Assembly: GCF_038002345.1 (NCBI RefSeq)
Contig: NZ_JBBOCJ010000001.1
Location: forward strand, 558,001 to 622,000
DNA: 64,000 bases
Direction: 5' to 3'
Source: Paenibacillus sp. FSL M7-0420
Lineage (GTDB): Bacteria > Bacillota > Bacilli > Paenibacillales > Paenibacillaceae
Part shown: piece by piece, positions 1-9,316 of the stretch
How positions within the stretch are numbered: the stretch's first letter is position 1
How the letters are laid out: every line of letters begins with the position of its first letter
Notes under the pieces: model-generated
Databases searched by the model: none
What the model was told of the DNA's origin: nothing
Seen by the model: only the letters and a program-made list of their open reading frames with translations
Program-made: the position numbers and the translations under genes

Positions 1-593
1 TGCAGGTTGCGGCTTCCATGCTGGCCAAGCGGATCGGCTATCTGTGGATCGCGCCAATACTGACCGCCATGACCGTTCATAATCGTGAAGTCTTCTTCCC
101 GCTGGACAGAAGCTTCCTCTATCATCCGGCTTCTGCAGAAGAGACGACATTCCCATTCCTGGCGCTGGACGGGCTGCAGTCAGCCTCCCCGCCGGATGAT
201 CGGGGAGTGTGGCGCGAAGCTGTTGTTAAGGAGAATTTTGCGGCACGGCTTGCGCCGATGCTGCAGACGCTTGCCGCAGTTGGACCTGTCTCCATGGCTG
301 TGCTGTGGGAGAATATTATGGTGCGTATTGCCCCGCTGTATGCGCCCGGAGCAGATCTGTCCGGCGAAGAAAGGCTGCGGATGCAAGAGGATTTTACGTA
401 TCTAACCCGGATGGCCGCCGGTCCATTGTTCAGCGCAAGACGCAACCCGTTCACCCGGTTCACCGAGGGGAGTGACGAGGCTCCGGTTGCGAAGAGCAAG
501 CGTATCACCTGTTGCTTTTACTACCGGATGTCCGGGGAATATTGCAGAAAGTGTCCGAAAATTGACAATGAGAATGAATCTCAATTAAAATGA
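1..593 (+). CDS. FhuF-type siderophore ferric-iron reductase, 5' partial
   Basis: C-terminal part of a ferric-siderophore reductase of the FhuF type, a cytoplasmic [2Fe-2S] protein that releases iron from imported siderophores. The frame is open from base 3, so the true start lies upstream; the first in-window ATG is at 18. The diagnostic feature is the cysteine cluster near the C terminus, CC-x9-CxxC (CCFYYRMSGEYCRKC), which binds the iron-sulfur cluster in this family. About 195 residues are visible, against roughly 250 expected. The next gene, 51 bp downstream, is an AraC regulator fused to a siderophore-binding domain, which supports the iron role. The 3' end of this gene overlaps a Fur-like box. 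The cysteine motif is seen directly; the reductase function is inferred from the family. Confidence 0.75.
   Translation, partial: QVAASMLAKRIGYLWIAPILTAMTVHNREVFFPLDRSFLYHPASAEETTFPFLALDGLQSASPPDDRGVWREAVVKENFAARLAPMLQTLAAVGPVSMAVLWENIMVRIAPLYAPGADLSGEERLRMQEDFTYLTRMAAGPLFSARRNPFTRFTEGSDEAPVAKSKRITCCFYYRMSGEYCRKCPKIDNENESQLK
569..583. promoter_or_regulatory. Fur-like box
   Basis: TGAGAATGAATCTCA is a 7-1-7 inverted repeat matching the Bacillus Fur core TGATAATNATTATCA at 11 of 14 defined positions by my count. It lies inside the last codons of the FhuF-type gene and 62 bp before the start of the AraC/siderophore-binding gene, so it probably iron-regulates that gene. Confidence 0.55.
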
Positions 594-644
594 CAGCAGG
601 TCTATCCGTTAAGCAAAGGATACTGTTGTCAGGAGATGAGAGAA

Positions 645-2366
645 ATGCCGCAACAAGAACAGGCAAGTCTATGGAGTGATACGGCGGTCAAGATGCTTGA
701 TGTGCGTAGCGGTACTGTGCCGCCCGGCGGTGTGCTTAGCGAAACGGGCCTGGCGTCTAATCAGCTGCTGCTGGCCATCGGCGGGCAGGGAGGGCTTGTG
801 ATGAATGGTGAAGGCTGCCATGTCCAGGCCTCTTTTGCTTGTCATGCTGCCAAAGGATCAGCCTATACTCTGAGTGCGGGAACAGACAACATTCATTATA
901 CAGCGATTAGCTACAAGGCCATTCCTGTTGCGGGAGCCGCCCATGTGCTCTTCCCGCAGCGCAATCACCCGCTGCGGACTTCGTTCATTCACCATTCCGG
1001 GTCCCCGGCGGAGCTGCATATGGCGGCGGAGAGAATTGCCGCAAAATGGAGCCGGGGAGAAGGGCTGGAACGCTTCCATGCCAATGCGCTGCTGCAAGGC
1101 ATGCTCTACGAGCTTATGATGGAGCATGAACGCGGTCAGGGCGGGGGTGAGCCCGATATGGTGGAGGTTGTTGCCGCCTATATCGCGGGGCATTATCGTC
1201 AGGAGCTGGGGCTGAAAGAGCTGGCCGCGCTGGCCGGATGCGGCGTGCGGCAGCTCCAGCGGCGGTTCAAACAGGAGAAGCGGCTCGGGCCAATGGAATA
1301 CGTAATCCGGCTGCGGATGGAGAGCGCAGAGCGGATGCTGCGTTATACGGATGCTTCCATCGGCGAGATCGCTGAGCGGACAGGCTACCGCGACATGTAT
1401 TATTTCAGCAGGGCGTTCAAGAAGCATTATGGAGTTCCTCCGCTGCTCTACAGGCGTGCTGCTGCTTCAGAACAGGGGACGGTTACCGTTCCTTCGGGAT
1501 TGCCGGAACGCTCGGCCTTCCCGCACGGCTCAGCACAGGGTCCGTTGATCCACCATCTGCGCGGCGAATATCGTGTTACCGCTGCTCCGCAGCGGATCGC
1601 CGTGCTGGACGTCCAATATGCTGACCATCTACATGCGCTGGGGATGTCCCCCGCAGGAAGTGTAGGCTTCGGAAGCGGGGCGCTGAATTTCCCCGCTTAT
1701 TTCCAGGAGAGGCTTGTGGCAACGGAAATGCTCGGCACCTATGAGTACCCGGACCTGCAGGCTGTTGAACGGCTGCGCCCGGATCTGATTATCTGCACCG
1801 AGGTGCATGCTCCACACTACGAACGCTTAAGGCAGGTGGCGCCAACGATCATGTTCAAGCGCAATGAGAGCTGGCAGACGATTCTGAGGCTGTTCGGCGA
1901 GCTGACAGGCAAGCAGGCGGAGGCGGAACGTATGATTGCCGATTACCTGCGCCGTACGGCATTGCTGTCCGCAGAGTTGGCTCCGGTACTCGCGGGTAAG
2001 AGTGTGGCTCTGATCCGTCCGCGGGAGTCCATCGTCCGGGTACATACGGCTTCTCACCGCACAGGCGCTGTGCTGTACCGGGACCTTGGTCTGCCTGCTC
2101 CGTTATTTGTGGCGGACACCGCCTCTGACACGGCCTATCATATTTCCGTTGATAGACTTCCGGCTGTGCATGCTAACTACTACTTTTTGCTCAGCAACGA
2201 GAGGATGCAGGGAGGAATATCAATGACAGAACAAAGCGTGAGAGGCATGCTGGGTACAGACCAGCAGCGTATATACCCGGTAGATGCGGCTACCTGGATC
2301 GGCTGCTATGGACCGACAGGCATTAATTGTATCGTGGATCAGGTCGCCCAGGCCTTGCTGGCTTGA
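645..2366 (+). CDS. AraC-family regulator fused to siderophore-binding (PBP) domain, Btr-like
   Basis: 573-residue iron-responsive transcription factor resembling Bacillus subtilis Btr. The N-terminal third looks like a cupin-type sensor. Residues about 165-270 form the double helix-turn-helix AraC domain (GLKELAALAGCGVRQLQRRF, then SIGEIAERTGYRDMYYFSRA). Residues about 315-570 match the periplasmic-binding-protein fold used for ferric siderophores (RPDLIICTEVH region), here fused to a cytoplasmic regulator so that it can sense siderophore directly. The ATG at 645 is chosen because AGGAG at 631-635 sits 9 bp before it; the in-frame ATG at 636 touches that SD. A Fur-like box lies upstream. Target genes, likely a siderophore uptake operon, are presumably to the left of the window. 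Confidence 0.85.
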   Translation: MPQQEQASLWSDTAVKMLDVRSGTVPPGGVLSETGLASNQLLLAIGGQGGLVMNGEGCHVQASFACHAAKGSAYTLSAGTDNIHYTAISYKAIPVAGAAHVLFPQRNHPLRTSFIHHSGSPAELHMAAERIAAKWSRGEGLERFHANALLQGMLYELMMEHERGQGGGEPDMVEVVAAYIAGHYRQELGLKELAALAGCGVRQLQRRFKQEKRLGPMEYVIRLRMESAERMLRYTDASIGEIAERTGYRDMYYFSRAFKKHYGVPPLLYRRAAASEQGTVTVPSGLPERSAFPHGSAQGPLIHHLRGEYRVTAAPQRIAVLDVQYADHLHALGMSPAGSVGFGSGALNFPAYFQERLVATEMLGTYEYPDLQAVERLRPDLIICTEVHAPHYERLRQVAPTIMFKRNESWQTILRLFGELTGKQAEAERMIADYLRRTALLSAELAPVLAGKSVALIRPRESIVRVHTASHRTGAVLYRDLGLPAPLFVADTASDTAYHISVDRLPAVHANYYFLLSNERMQGGISMTEQSVRGMLGTDQQRIYPVDAATWIGCYGPTGINCIVDQVAQALLA

Positions 2367-2396
2367 GCGGATCACGACAGTCAGAACGGTCGCCGC

Positions 2397-2828
2397 TCAC
2401 ATCTCCCGATCATACTTGAACCGGTAATAGATGCCGTATCCAATCGTGAACAGGTAGGCGAATACCAGTAACAGCACAACGGTGAGTTCAGTTTCCATTA
2501 AGGCGAGAGCCAGCATTAAAGCCCCGAATATAAACACCATCATATCATAGGCCTTCGCCTTCGCCCGGGTTGCAATGGCAACATTACGTTCATCGTTCTT
2601 GTTGATCTCCATCTGCTTGGCGATGGCGGGGCTATTCTTCAATGCGCGCTGTCCGATGAGTTCCCCCATCCCGCTGCCGAACAGGCCGGAGCCCAGTCCG
2701 ATACAGATAAAGGGCAGTGTCCGCAGCACCCCCTCCGGCTCTTGAACTGTTCTAATGAAGTACAGACTGCCTGCCAGCAGGACGACACCTGCAATAACCA
2801 GAAGATAAACCGAGACGGGTTTCTTCAT
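2397..2828 (-). CDS. Small four-helix membrane protein, partner of XRE regulator
   Basis: 143-residue integral membrane protein with four hydrophobic segments: two near the N terminus (VYLLVIAGVVLLAGSLYFI and a Gly-rich LPFICIGLGSGLFGSG) and two near the C terminus. A charged loop containing INKNDERN separates the pairs. It follows the XRE gene with stop and start overlapping by one base, so the two are co-transcribed. The ATG at 2828 is used; a TTG at 2831 is an alternative with slightly better spacing to GGAGG. Small XRE-plus-membrane-protein pairs of this type are common in Bacillota and their function is unsettled. I do not assign one. Its 3' end meets the AraC/PBP gene tail to tail across 30 bp with no obvious terminator. 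Confidence 0.7.
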   Translation of the reverse strand: MKKPVSVYLLVIAGVVLLAGSLYFIRTVQEPEGVLRTLPFICIGLGSGLFGSGMGELIGQRALKNSPAIAKQMEINKNDERNVAIATRAKAKAYDMMVFIFGALMLALALMETELTVVLLLVFAYLFTIGYGIYYRFKYDREM

Positions 2829-2830
2829 CA

Positions 2831-3031
2831 ATTCTCTTCCTCCTCATAAATAAAAATCTCCTCAATGCTGAGTCCGAAATAACGGGCAATCTTGAACGCG
2901 AGCAGGATGGACGGGTTATAGCGGCCGTTCTCCAGTGAACCTATCGTCTGCCTGGACACCTCAAGCGCCGCTGCTAATTCCTCCTGCCTGATTCCGCGCT
3001 GCTTGCGTAATTCTTCCAAACGGTTGTTCAT
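2831..3031 (-). CDS. XRE-family helix-turn-helix transcriptional regulator
   Basis: 67-residue single-domain Cro/C1-type repressor. The HTH reads RQEELAAALEVSRQTIGSLE followed by NGRYNPSILLAFKIARYFG, the classic pattern of this family, ending in an acidic tail (IFIYEEEEN). The start is ATG at 3031 (MNNRLEELRK), preceded by a GAGAG SD; longer readings to 3082 lack homology and cross the promoter. The coordinates given stop before the TGA at 2828-2830, which overlaps the next start. It probably autoregulates: a perfect 12-bp palindrome lies between its predicted -10 and its start. Confidence 0.85.
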
Positions 3032-3050
3032 GGAATCACTCTCTTCATGG

Positions 3051-3100
3051 AAAGTTAACTTTACATGGAGAGTGTATCGCATGACGTTCCAAATGTAAAG
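3051..3100 (-). promoter_or_regulatory. XRE promoter with palindromic operator
   Basis: On the minus strand a TTTACA -35 (3094-3099) and a TACACT -10 (3071-3076) are separated by 17 bp. Just downstream is the perfect palindrome AAAGTTAACTTT (3051-3062). CTTTACAT (3059-3066) and its inverse ATGTAAAG (3093-3100) flank the -10, so one copy covers the -35 and one overlaps the palindrome. This arrangement suits an autorepressor. Confidence 0.5.
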
Positions 3101-3200
3101 CTTGCTTTCCGTTTTCAGGTGAATGGAGAGGTTGGCACTCCCTATATGCGAACGTCCGTGCTACAATATTCCTTGTGAATATATGGAAGGCGGTGGGGCT

Positions 3201-4934
3201 TTGACTCCGAGACAATGGATCATCAAGTTCATACGGATGCATAAATGGGTGTTTGTATGCGGTTTCTTTGTGACTACTATAATGACTCTGGTGAACCTGT
3301 TGTATCCGTTCCTGGGCGGGAGGCTGATCAATATCGCTTTTTATGACCAGGATCTGAATGCCTTCCTGAAGCTGTGCCTGATCTATGCCGGAATCCTTCT
3401 GTTCAATCAGTTCATTGTGGCGACGCTCAATAATCTGATCTCTTCTCAAATAATGACGGGATTCGTGTTCGATATCCGGCGGGCGCTGCTGCGCAAGATT
3501 CTGCATCAGAAGGGGAAGGACCTCTCCGGGATGTACAGCGGCGATCTGATCAGCCGGATGAACCGCGATGCCAAGGACATTATGAATCTCGTCTTCTGGA
3601 GCGGACTGTGGGGGTATTCGAATCTGCTGCATATCGTGTTCGCGGTGGGGTTCATGTTCTATTATCATGTCCTGCTGGGCGTGTTCACGGTGGTGCTGGT
3701 TCCTGTCGTGTTCATGGTCTCCAGGGTTTTCAAGCAGAGAGCGCTCAGGGTCAACCGGGATCTGGCGGCAGAGCAGGGAAGGCTGTCCTCGTACTTATTT
3801 GAAATTGTGGCCAATATGCGGGAGATCAAGCTGCTGAATGCGGGGAGGCTCGTAACCCGTACATATCTGAGGCGTACAGTCTCTATCCATCACAAGAATG
3901 TGGACAATGGAAGAATCGAGGTAACCACCGAGCGGGTGAACGCATTTATCATGCTTGCCGCACAGCTGCTGCTGTTCATTATCTGCGCCCGGCTGATTGT
4001 GAAGGGGCAGATGCAGCTTGGTGTTTTTGTGGCTGCCGCCAGCTATTTCAATATGGCTGTGACTTACTTCAGCTCGATGGGCAGCAAGATTACCGATACT
4101 TGGGGGCAGACGGTGTCCTTGCAGCGTGTTGCGGAGCTCCTGAATGAGCAGGAGGAGGACTACAGAGAAGCCCAGGTGCCCACACTGATTAAGGAGGGGA
4201 CGATTGAATTTCGTAATGTCAGCTTCGGATATACGGAGGAGAGGCGGGTACTGGACGGGTTCAATCTCCGTGTCGAGGGAGGAAGCACTGTGGGCATTGC
4301 CGGAAGGAGCGGAGCCGGGAAAACAACGCTCGGAAGCCTGATTTGCAACCTGTATCCTGTTGACGGCGGCGAGCTTCTAATCGATGGCCGCAATGTGAAC
4401 GAATATAACCTGCACAGCTTGCGGAGTCAGGTGGGCGTGGTTCATCAGGAGACGGTTCTGTACGATAACACGCTGCGGTATAATCTCTCTTTTACTAATA
4501 ACCGTGATCGGGACAGTATGTTAATTGAAGCACTTAAGAGAGCTGCGCTGCATGAGCTGGTCCTGAATCTCCCGGACGGGCTGGACACAGTGCTGGGAAC
4601 TTCCGGGCAGGAATTATCAGGCGGCCAAAAGCAGCGTCTGGCTATTGCGCGAATCCTGGTCAAGAATCCGAGAATTCTGGTCTTCGATGAAGCGACTTCA
4701 TCCCTCGACAGCAAGAATGAGGCGCTGATCCGGCAGATGACCGGTGAGCTTGGGCAAGACCGGACGCTGATCATCATCGCCCATCGGTTGTCCACGCTTA
4801 GAGGCTGTGACCGGATCGCAGTGCTGGAGGACGGCCGGGTCACAGGCTACGATACTCACGATGTGCTGATCAGAAGCAACAAAACGTATATAGATCTATT
4901 CAGCGAACAGTGTGCAGGAGGCGAAGCGGTATGA
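3201..4934 (+). CDS. ABC exporter half-transporter (TMD-NBD), subunit 1
   Basis: About 577 residues: six-helix type-IV exporter membrane domain (about 1-320) fused to an ATPase domain. Walker A is GRSGAGKTT, signature LSGGQKQR, Walker B ILVFDEATSSLD and H-loop IIAHRLST, so the ATP site is fully canonical. The TTG at 3201 is preferred because GGAAGG lies 10 bp upstream and the protein then begins just before the first elbow helix; ATG at 3183 is possible but has no SD. It overlaps the next ABC gene by four bases (ATGA), so the two form a heterodimeric exporter. No peptidase domain is present. Substrate unknown; divergent from the XRE pair. Confidence 0.85.
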   Translation: MTPRQWIIKFIRMHKWVFVCGFFVTTIMTLVNLLYPFLGGRLINIAFYDQDLNAFLKLCLIYAGILLFNQFIVATLNNLISSQIMTGFVFDIRRALLRKILHQKGKDLSGMYSGDLISRMNRDAKDIMNLVFWSGLWGYSNLLHIVFAVGFMFYYHVLLGVFTVVLVPVVFMVSRVFKQRALRVNRDLAAEQGRLSSYLFEIVANMREIKLLNAGRLVTRTYLRRTVSIHHKNVDNGRIEVTTERVNAFIMLAAQLLLFIICARLIVKGQMQLGVFVAAASYFNMAVTYFSSMGSKITDTWGQTVSLQRVAELLNEQEEDYREAQVPTLIKEGTIEFRNVSFGYTEERRVLDGFNLRVEGGSTVGIAGRSGAGKTTLGSLICNLYPVDGGELLIDGRNVNEYNLHSLRSQVGVVHQETVLYDNTLRYNLSFTNNRDRDSMLIEALKRAALHELVLNLPDGLDTVLGTSGQELSGGQKQRLAIARILVKNPRILVFDEATSSLDSKNEALIRQMTGELGQDRTLIIIAHRLSTLRGCDRIAVLEDGRVTGYDTHDVLIRSNKTYIDLFSEQCAGGEAV

Positions 4935-6685
4935 CTATGACAAGATGGGCCGCCTATAAAGCGCTGACTCAGGGAATTGAAGGTGTCCGTAAGCCGCTGC
5001 TGACGCTCGCGCTGTTCAAGCTGTGGAATCTGGTCTGCGGGCTGCTTCCGTTATTCCTGTACTCCCTGCTCGTCAACCGCGTGCTGGTAGAGAAGCAACT
5101 GAGTGGCCTATGGCCGGTTATGGCGGGGTATCTGGCGGTATTCCTGCTTACGACGGCCGGGATTGCGGTCAGCCAGCGCTACTCCAACCAGTTGCTCCTG
5201 AAGTATGACCTGAGGCTTAAGCGCAAGCTGCTGAATACAGTGAGCAGCCTGGATTATGAGGAGTATAGCGGGTACAGCATTGGTGATCTAAAAAGCCGGA
5301 TCGAGCAGGATTCAGCCGCAGCCGGACGGTTCTTCACGGTGCATCTGTTAGATTTCAGCTACGCTGTCCTGTATGCTGCTGCGCTGGCTGTGATTCTTGT
5401 AAGCTATGACTGGCGGATCGCCCTCCTTAGCTTCGTCTTCGTTCCGGTCTCCCTGCTGACGGTGAATGTCCTGGGCGAGAAGACGAGAAAGGCGGGGGAG
5501 GAGCTGTGGACGCTGCAGAACAGGTACGAATCTTTTTTACATGCGAATCTGCAGAACTGGAAGGATATTAAGACCAATAATCTGGAGGAGGCCCAGCTGG
5601 AGGAGTTGAACGGGCATTATGCAGCTATCCGTCCGGTGTGGTTCCGCAGCCAGCTCTACCAGCATCTGGGCGTTACTTATTCATTCTTCACCAAGAACTT
5701 CATTACCCAGCTGTTCATCTATTTCATTGGCGGACTCTTCGTGATTAAGGGTTATTCGGAGGTCGGTGTGCTGCTGGTGTTCATCAGCTTCTACGGGCAG
5801 TTCTTCGGGTTCATCGAGACGATCAGCAACGGCCTGATGAATTACAAGAATGATTCGGTGAATATCAGTAAAGTAATCGGACTGTTGCAGGCAGAGACGG
5901 ACCAGCGGCCTTACAAACGCATTAGCGGACAAAAGATTGAGGTTCAGAATTTGCAGTTCCGCTATGAGGGGGAGGCTGCCTTCGCACTGGACGGGATTTC
6001 GTTCTCGGTGGGGAAGGGAGAGCATCTAGCCATCGTAGGGCAGAGCGGCAGCGGCAAGTCTACCCTTGCCAGGCTGCTGACCGGACAGATGAAGCCTCAG
6101 GGAGGGAGCGTCCGCATCGGCGGCACGGATCTGCATGCAGTGAACAGCGGGAGTGTGGCGGCCAGGGTAAGCATCGTGGTGCAGGAGCCTGTTCTGTTCA
6201 ATATGACGATCCGGGAGAACCTGCTACTGGCGAGGGACGGGGCAACGGAAGCGGAGTTGATAGCCTGCTGCCGCAGCGCCAATATTTATGACTTCATTGT
6301 ATCACTCGAGCAAGGGCTGGATACGGTTATCGGGGAGAAGGGGATGAAGCTCTCCGGGGGCCAGAAGCAGCGGCTGTCGATTGCCCGGGCGCTGGTGCAG
6401 GGGCGGGACATTATTATTTTCGATGAAAGTACAAGCGCCCTGGACCCTGAGAATGAGAGCGACATTAGGAATGAGCTGAAGCGTCTGTCTGCCGGCACAA
6501 CCATGATCTCAATCGCGCACCGCCTCTCTACGATTCAAGACTGTGATAAGGTGCTGGTTCTGCAAGCCGGGAAGGTGGCAGCCTGCGATACCCATGCTAA
6601 CCTGCGTAACCGGAATGAAGCGTATGATCTGCTGTTCCGCAGCCAATACGACGCCTTAAGCCATACCACAGAACTTGTTCATTGA
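4931..6685 (+). CDS. ABC exporter half-transporter (TMD-NBD), subunit 2
   Basis: 584-residue partner of the preceding subunit with the same architecture: membrane domain about 1-320, then ATPase domain with Walker A GQSGSGKST, signature LSGGQKQRLS, Walker B IIIFDESTSALD and H-loop SIAHRLST. Both subunits keep the catalytic glutamate and switch histidine, unlike the asymmetric pair at 38887-42424. The start ATG at 4931 has AGGAGG at 4916-4921 (9 bp spacing) and overlaps the upstream stop as ATGA. Such tightly coupled pairs export drugs, lipids or peptides; nothing here identifies the cargo. Confidence 0.87.
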   Translation: MTMTRWAAYKALTQGIEGVRKPLLTLALFKLWNLVCGLLPLFLYSLLVNRVLVEKQLSGLWPVMAGYLAVFLLTTAGIAVSQRYSNQLLLKYDLRLKRKLLNTVSSLDYEEYSGYSIGDLKSRIEQDSAAAGRFFTVHLLDFSYAVLYAAALAVILVSYDWRIALLSFVFVPVSLLTVNVLGEKTRKAGEELWTLQNRYESFLHANLQNWKDIKTNNLEEAQLEELNGHYAAIRPVWFRSQLYQHLGVTYSFFTKNFITQLFIYFIGGLFVIKGYSEVGVLLVFISFYGQFFGFIETISNGLMNYKNDSVNISKVIGLLQAETDQRPYKRISGQKIEVQNLQFRYEGEAAFALDGISFSVGKGEHLAIVGQSGSGKSTLARLLTGQMKPQGGSVRIGGTDLHAVNSGSVAARVSIVVQEPVLFNMTIRENLLLARDGATEAELIACCRSANIYDFIVSLEQGLDTVIGEKGMKLSGGQKQRLSIARALVQGRDIIIFDESTSALDPENESDIRNELKRLSAGTTMISIAHRLSTIQDCDKVLVLQAGKVAACDTHANLRNRNEAYDLLFRSQYDALSHTTELVH

Positions 6686-6758
6686 CGGCGTCTCCGCCCG
6701 GTAATATATTAAAATTAAGATTAACTATGTCCGTGACAGACTGTAGAGGAGAAGAGAA

Positions 6759-8306
6759 ATGAGCCCGACCCATGTATGGATACCTGTCGTATTTTATTGG
6801 CTGCCGATGCTCTTCTTTTTCTACATGGGAATGGATGTGCTGCTGCGCAACCCGCGGAAGATTGAACATCGTCTGGTAAGCGCTACAATTCTGTGCTATT
6901 TCCTGATGTTCCTGGAGGAGTACTTCCGGTATATGCTGCCAATGGAATATAGTCCGCTGCTGGCTGCGGTCTGGTTCGCCAATGCGGGTATCCTTATTCC
7001 AGGGCTGGGCTTCCATCTGATTGCCCGGTTAATCGGCTTACATAAGCGGATGCCCCGGCCATGGTACCCCTATCTGTTCCACATATTAACGCTGGCCATT
7101 CCGGCGGGACTTATTGGTCAACGCTCCTATACCTCCGTCCAACTGTTCACGGTATCCGGGGTGTGGAAGTGGCCGGTGGCCAATACAGCCTATTACGGGA
7201 CCTTGACGGCAAGCCTGCTGCTTAGCCTAGTCCCCATCGTCATGCTGCGAAGTAGGCGCAAGTGGAGTGCCGCAGATCCTGCCTATCAGGAGCATGACGG
7301 TATCTTCAGGCTGCTGGAGTATGGCTCCTGGGTGACGTTCCTCTGGGTAGCGGTGTTCGGCTATTTCCGCTTCAATGAAGTGCTTCCGCCTTATACGTAT
7401 ATCTACGGAGGGCTGATCTGGTGCTTCGTGCTGCGGCTGTCCATGCAACGGTATGAGTTCCTTAATCATTCAGGACAGCGCTACAAGAAGATGTTCCAGA
7501 TCAATTCGCAGGCTGCGCTGCTCGTCTCGTTGTCCGGCAGCATTAAGGAAGCGAATCCGAGTGCCGGTAAGATGTTCGACCGTCTGACTCTGGGGAAGGC
7601 TAACCTTGCTGATCTGGGCGGTGCGGGGATCGTAGCGAAGCTTAAGGCACAGGACGATATCGGTGAGCTGGAAATGGTGCTGCATAACGGGGACAGTCTG
7701 ATCGAGGTAATGATTAACGGAGACTATGTGACCGTGGACCATGAGCTTCATGCCGTCCTGCTCATCCGCGATATCCGGCTGCGTAATCAGCATGTGCGGC
7801 AAATTGCCTTCATGGCCTATCATGATCCGCTAACCGGGCTGCCGAACCGCAGGCAGTTCTACGATAAGCTGGAGGAGGCACTTGCGGAAGCCGGGCAGAC
7901 CGGCGGGGAGCTGGCGATCCTGCTGCTGGATCTCGACCGGTTCAAGCAGGTGAACGACCGCTGGGGGCATGAGGCCGGAGATCAGATGTTATGCAAGGTA
8001 GCGGCTATGCTCCATCAGCTGGTCCAGCCGGACGGGCTTGCGGCCCGCTTCGGCGGCGACGAATTCGTGCTGTTCTGCCCCGTGGCCCGGGGCGGGCTGA
8101 CCGCCGCCGAGCTTGAGCACCGGCTGCTGGCAGCGGCTGCACAGGCCACGCTGGATTATGAAGGCGAAGAGCTGAAGATCGATATGAGCATCGGCATCAG
8201 CTTGTATCCGCAGGACGGAACGGCTCCGGATGTTCTTTTGCGCCAAGCCGACAAGCGGATGTATGCGATCAAGCGGGGAGAGGCGGAGGGAAATCATGAG
8301 ATTTGA
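6759..8306 (+). CDS. Membrane-bound diguanylate cyclase (GGDEF)
   Basis: 515-residue c-di-GMP synthase. The first about 235 residues hold roughly seven hydrophobic segments, a membrane sensor module. A PAS-like region follows (about 240-340, containing the INSQAALLVS segment). The GGDEF domain starts at DPLTGLPNRRQF and carries the intact active-site motif RFGGDEF. The residues five positions before GGDEF (QPDG) do not form the RxxD inhibitory site, so product feedback through an I-site is unlikely. SD GAGGAG precedes the ATG. The next gene overlaps its end by 11 bp, suggesting co-transcription. Confidence 0.92.
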   Translation: MSPTHVWIPVVFYWLPMLFFFYMGMDVLLRNPRKIEHRLVSATILCYFLMFLEEYFRYMLPMEYSPLLAAVWFANAGILIPGLGFHLIARLIGLHKRMPRPWYPYLFHILTLAIPAGLIGQRSYTSVQLFTVSGVWKWPVANTAYYGTLTASLLLSLVPIVMLRSRRKWSAADPAYQEHDGIFRLLEYGSWVTFLWVAVFGYFRFNEVLPPYTYIYGGLIWCFVLRLSMQRYEFLNHSGQRYKKMFQINSQAALLVSLSGSIKEANPSAGKMFDRLTLGKANLADLGGAGIVAKLKAQDDIGELEMVLHNGDSLIEVMINGDYVTVDHELHAVLLIRDIRLRNQHVRQIAFMAYHDPLTGLPNRRQFYDKLEEALAEAGQTGGELAILLLDLDRFKQVNDRWGHEAGDQMLCKVAAMLHQLVQPDGLAARFGGDEFVLFCPVARGGLTAAELEHRLLAAAAQATLDYEGEELKIDMSIGISLYPQDGTAPDVLLRQADKRMYAIKRGEAEGNHEI

Positions 8307-9234
8307 GATTGGCGGGGGGATGGAGTGCATTGAGCAGACTGTGCGGCAATTCCTGTCTGATAAGGCAAAGGTCCTTGATATCGACAGCACTCCGCTACAC
8401 TCTGGCTATCAGGCGGTGGATTTATTCCGGCACAGGATTCTCGTGGAGATTGAAGGCAGACAAGAGTATAGCTCTGTGATTACCAAAATGGCGAATGGAA
8501 TTGAACGGCGGGTAATGCACCGGTTATTGGATCAGGGGGCTAACGTCCCTTTTAGCAGAGCGGGTAATCTGGATTCGGACCATAGGGTGCTTCTGTGTAT
8601 TCAGGACGTAGATTATAAGACGGATTATCAGAATCTGGATATCGGGATGCTTCAGCGCAAGGAAATGCAGGCTCTGGCTTATATACATACCCGTAATCGT
8701 GGATTGCAGGAGGAGTTATCCTGGCTCCCCCGGGTTAGCCGTGCATACATAGAGACTATAATTGATGGACTATGGAGACCCGTATGGGAAGAGGCCAAGC
8801 ACAATGAACGGTTCGTGGAGACCTTCGGGACGTATATATCTGAGATCGATGCCTTATCGGGGAAAATAGTGGACGAGCTTGAAGCCGTCTGGAAGGATGA
8901 AACCACACACACGCTTATACATAATGATCTGAATCCCGGAAATGTATTGGTACACAATAATGATGACGTTATGTTCATTGACTGGGAAGAAGCGCGGTAC
9001 GGCTCCCTGTTCCTGGACATCCCGATGCGAATTGACCGGACTCAAGCTGGAGAATACCGTGAGGTGCTGACTTCGCTGGGATGGGAGCATCCTGCGGATA
9101 CGTTCGGGCAGAGCTATAGAGCTGCTTCGCGGTATCTCGGCCTGCGTTATATGACTTGGAGCCTGGGGGAGTGGCTAAGGGACCCTGGTACTGAGGCGGG
9201 GCTGCGGCGGTATTTGGATATGGTTATTGTGTAG
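8296..9234 (+). CDS. APH-like phosphotransferase family protein
   Basis: 312-residue protein of the aminoglycoside phosphotransferase/choline kinase fold. The catalytic loop is LIHNDLNPGNVL (HxDxxxxN) and the metal-binding segment is FIDWEEARYG. Start ATG at 8296 follows GGAGGG and overlaps the diguanylate cyclase stop by 11 bp. The family phosphorylates small molecules such as antibiotics, homoserine, choline or macrolides; no residue here tells which. A resistance role should not be assumed. Translational coupling to a c-di-GMP synthase is an odd pairing and probably only operonic convenience. Confidence 0.8.
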   Translation: MRFEIGGGMECIEQTVRQFLSDKAKVLDIDSTPLHSGYQAVDLFRHRILVEIEGRQEYSSVITKMANGIERRVMHRLLDQGANVPFSRAGNLDSDHRVLLCIQDVDYKTDYQNLDIGMLQRKEMQALAYIHTRNRGLQEELSWLPRVSRAYIETIIDGLWRPVWEEAKHNERFVETFGTYISEIDALSGKIVDELEAVWKDETTHTLIHNDLNPGNVLVHNNDDVMFIDWEEARYGSLFLDIPMRIDRTQAGEYREVLTSLGWEHPADTFGQSYRAASRYLGLRYMTWSLGEWLRDPGTEAGLRRYLDMVIV

Positions 9235-9316
9235 TAGAATACTGAACTAGCGAAGGATTATGCTATCGTTTATACTGATACAACCAATTCATTTCATAGG
9301 AGCTGTGTCACAACCC

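Noticed and set aside
8296..9234. Aminoglycoside resistance gene
   Set aside because: Only fold-level motifs are present; the family is broad and nothing indicates an antibiotic substrate.
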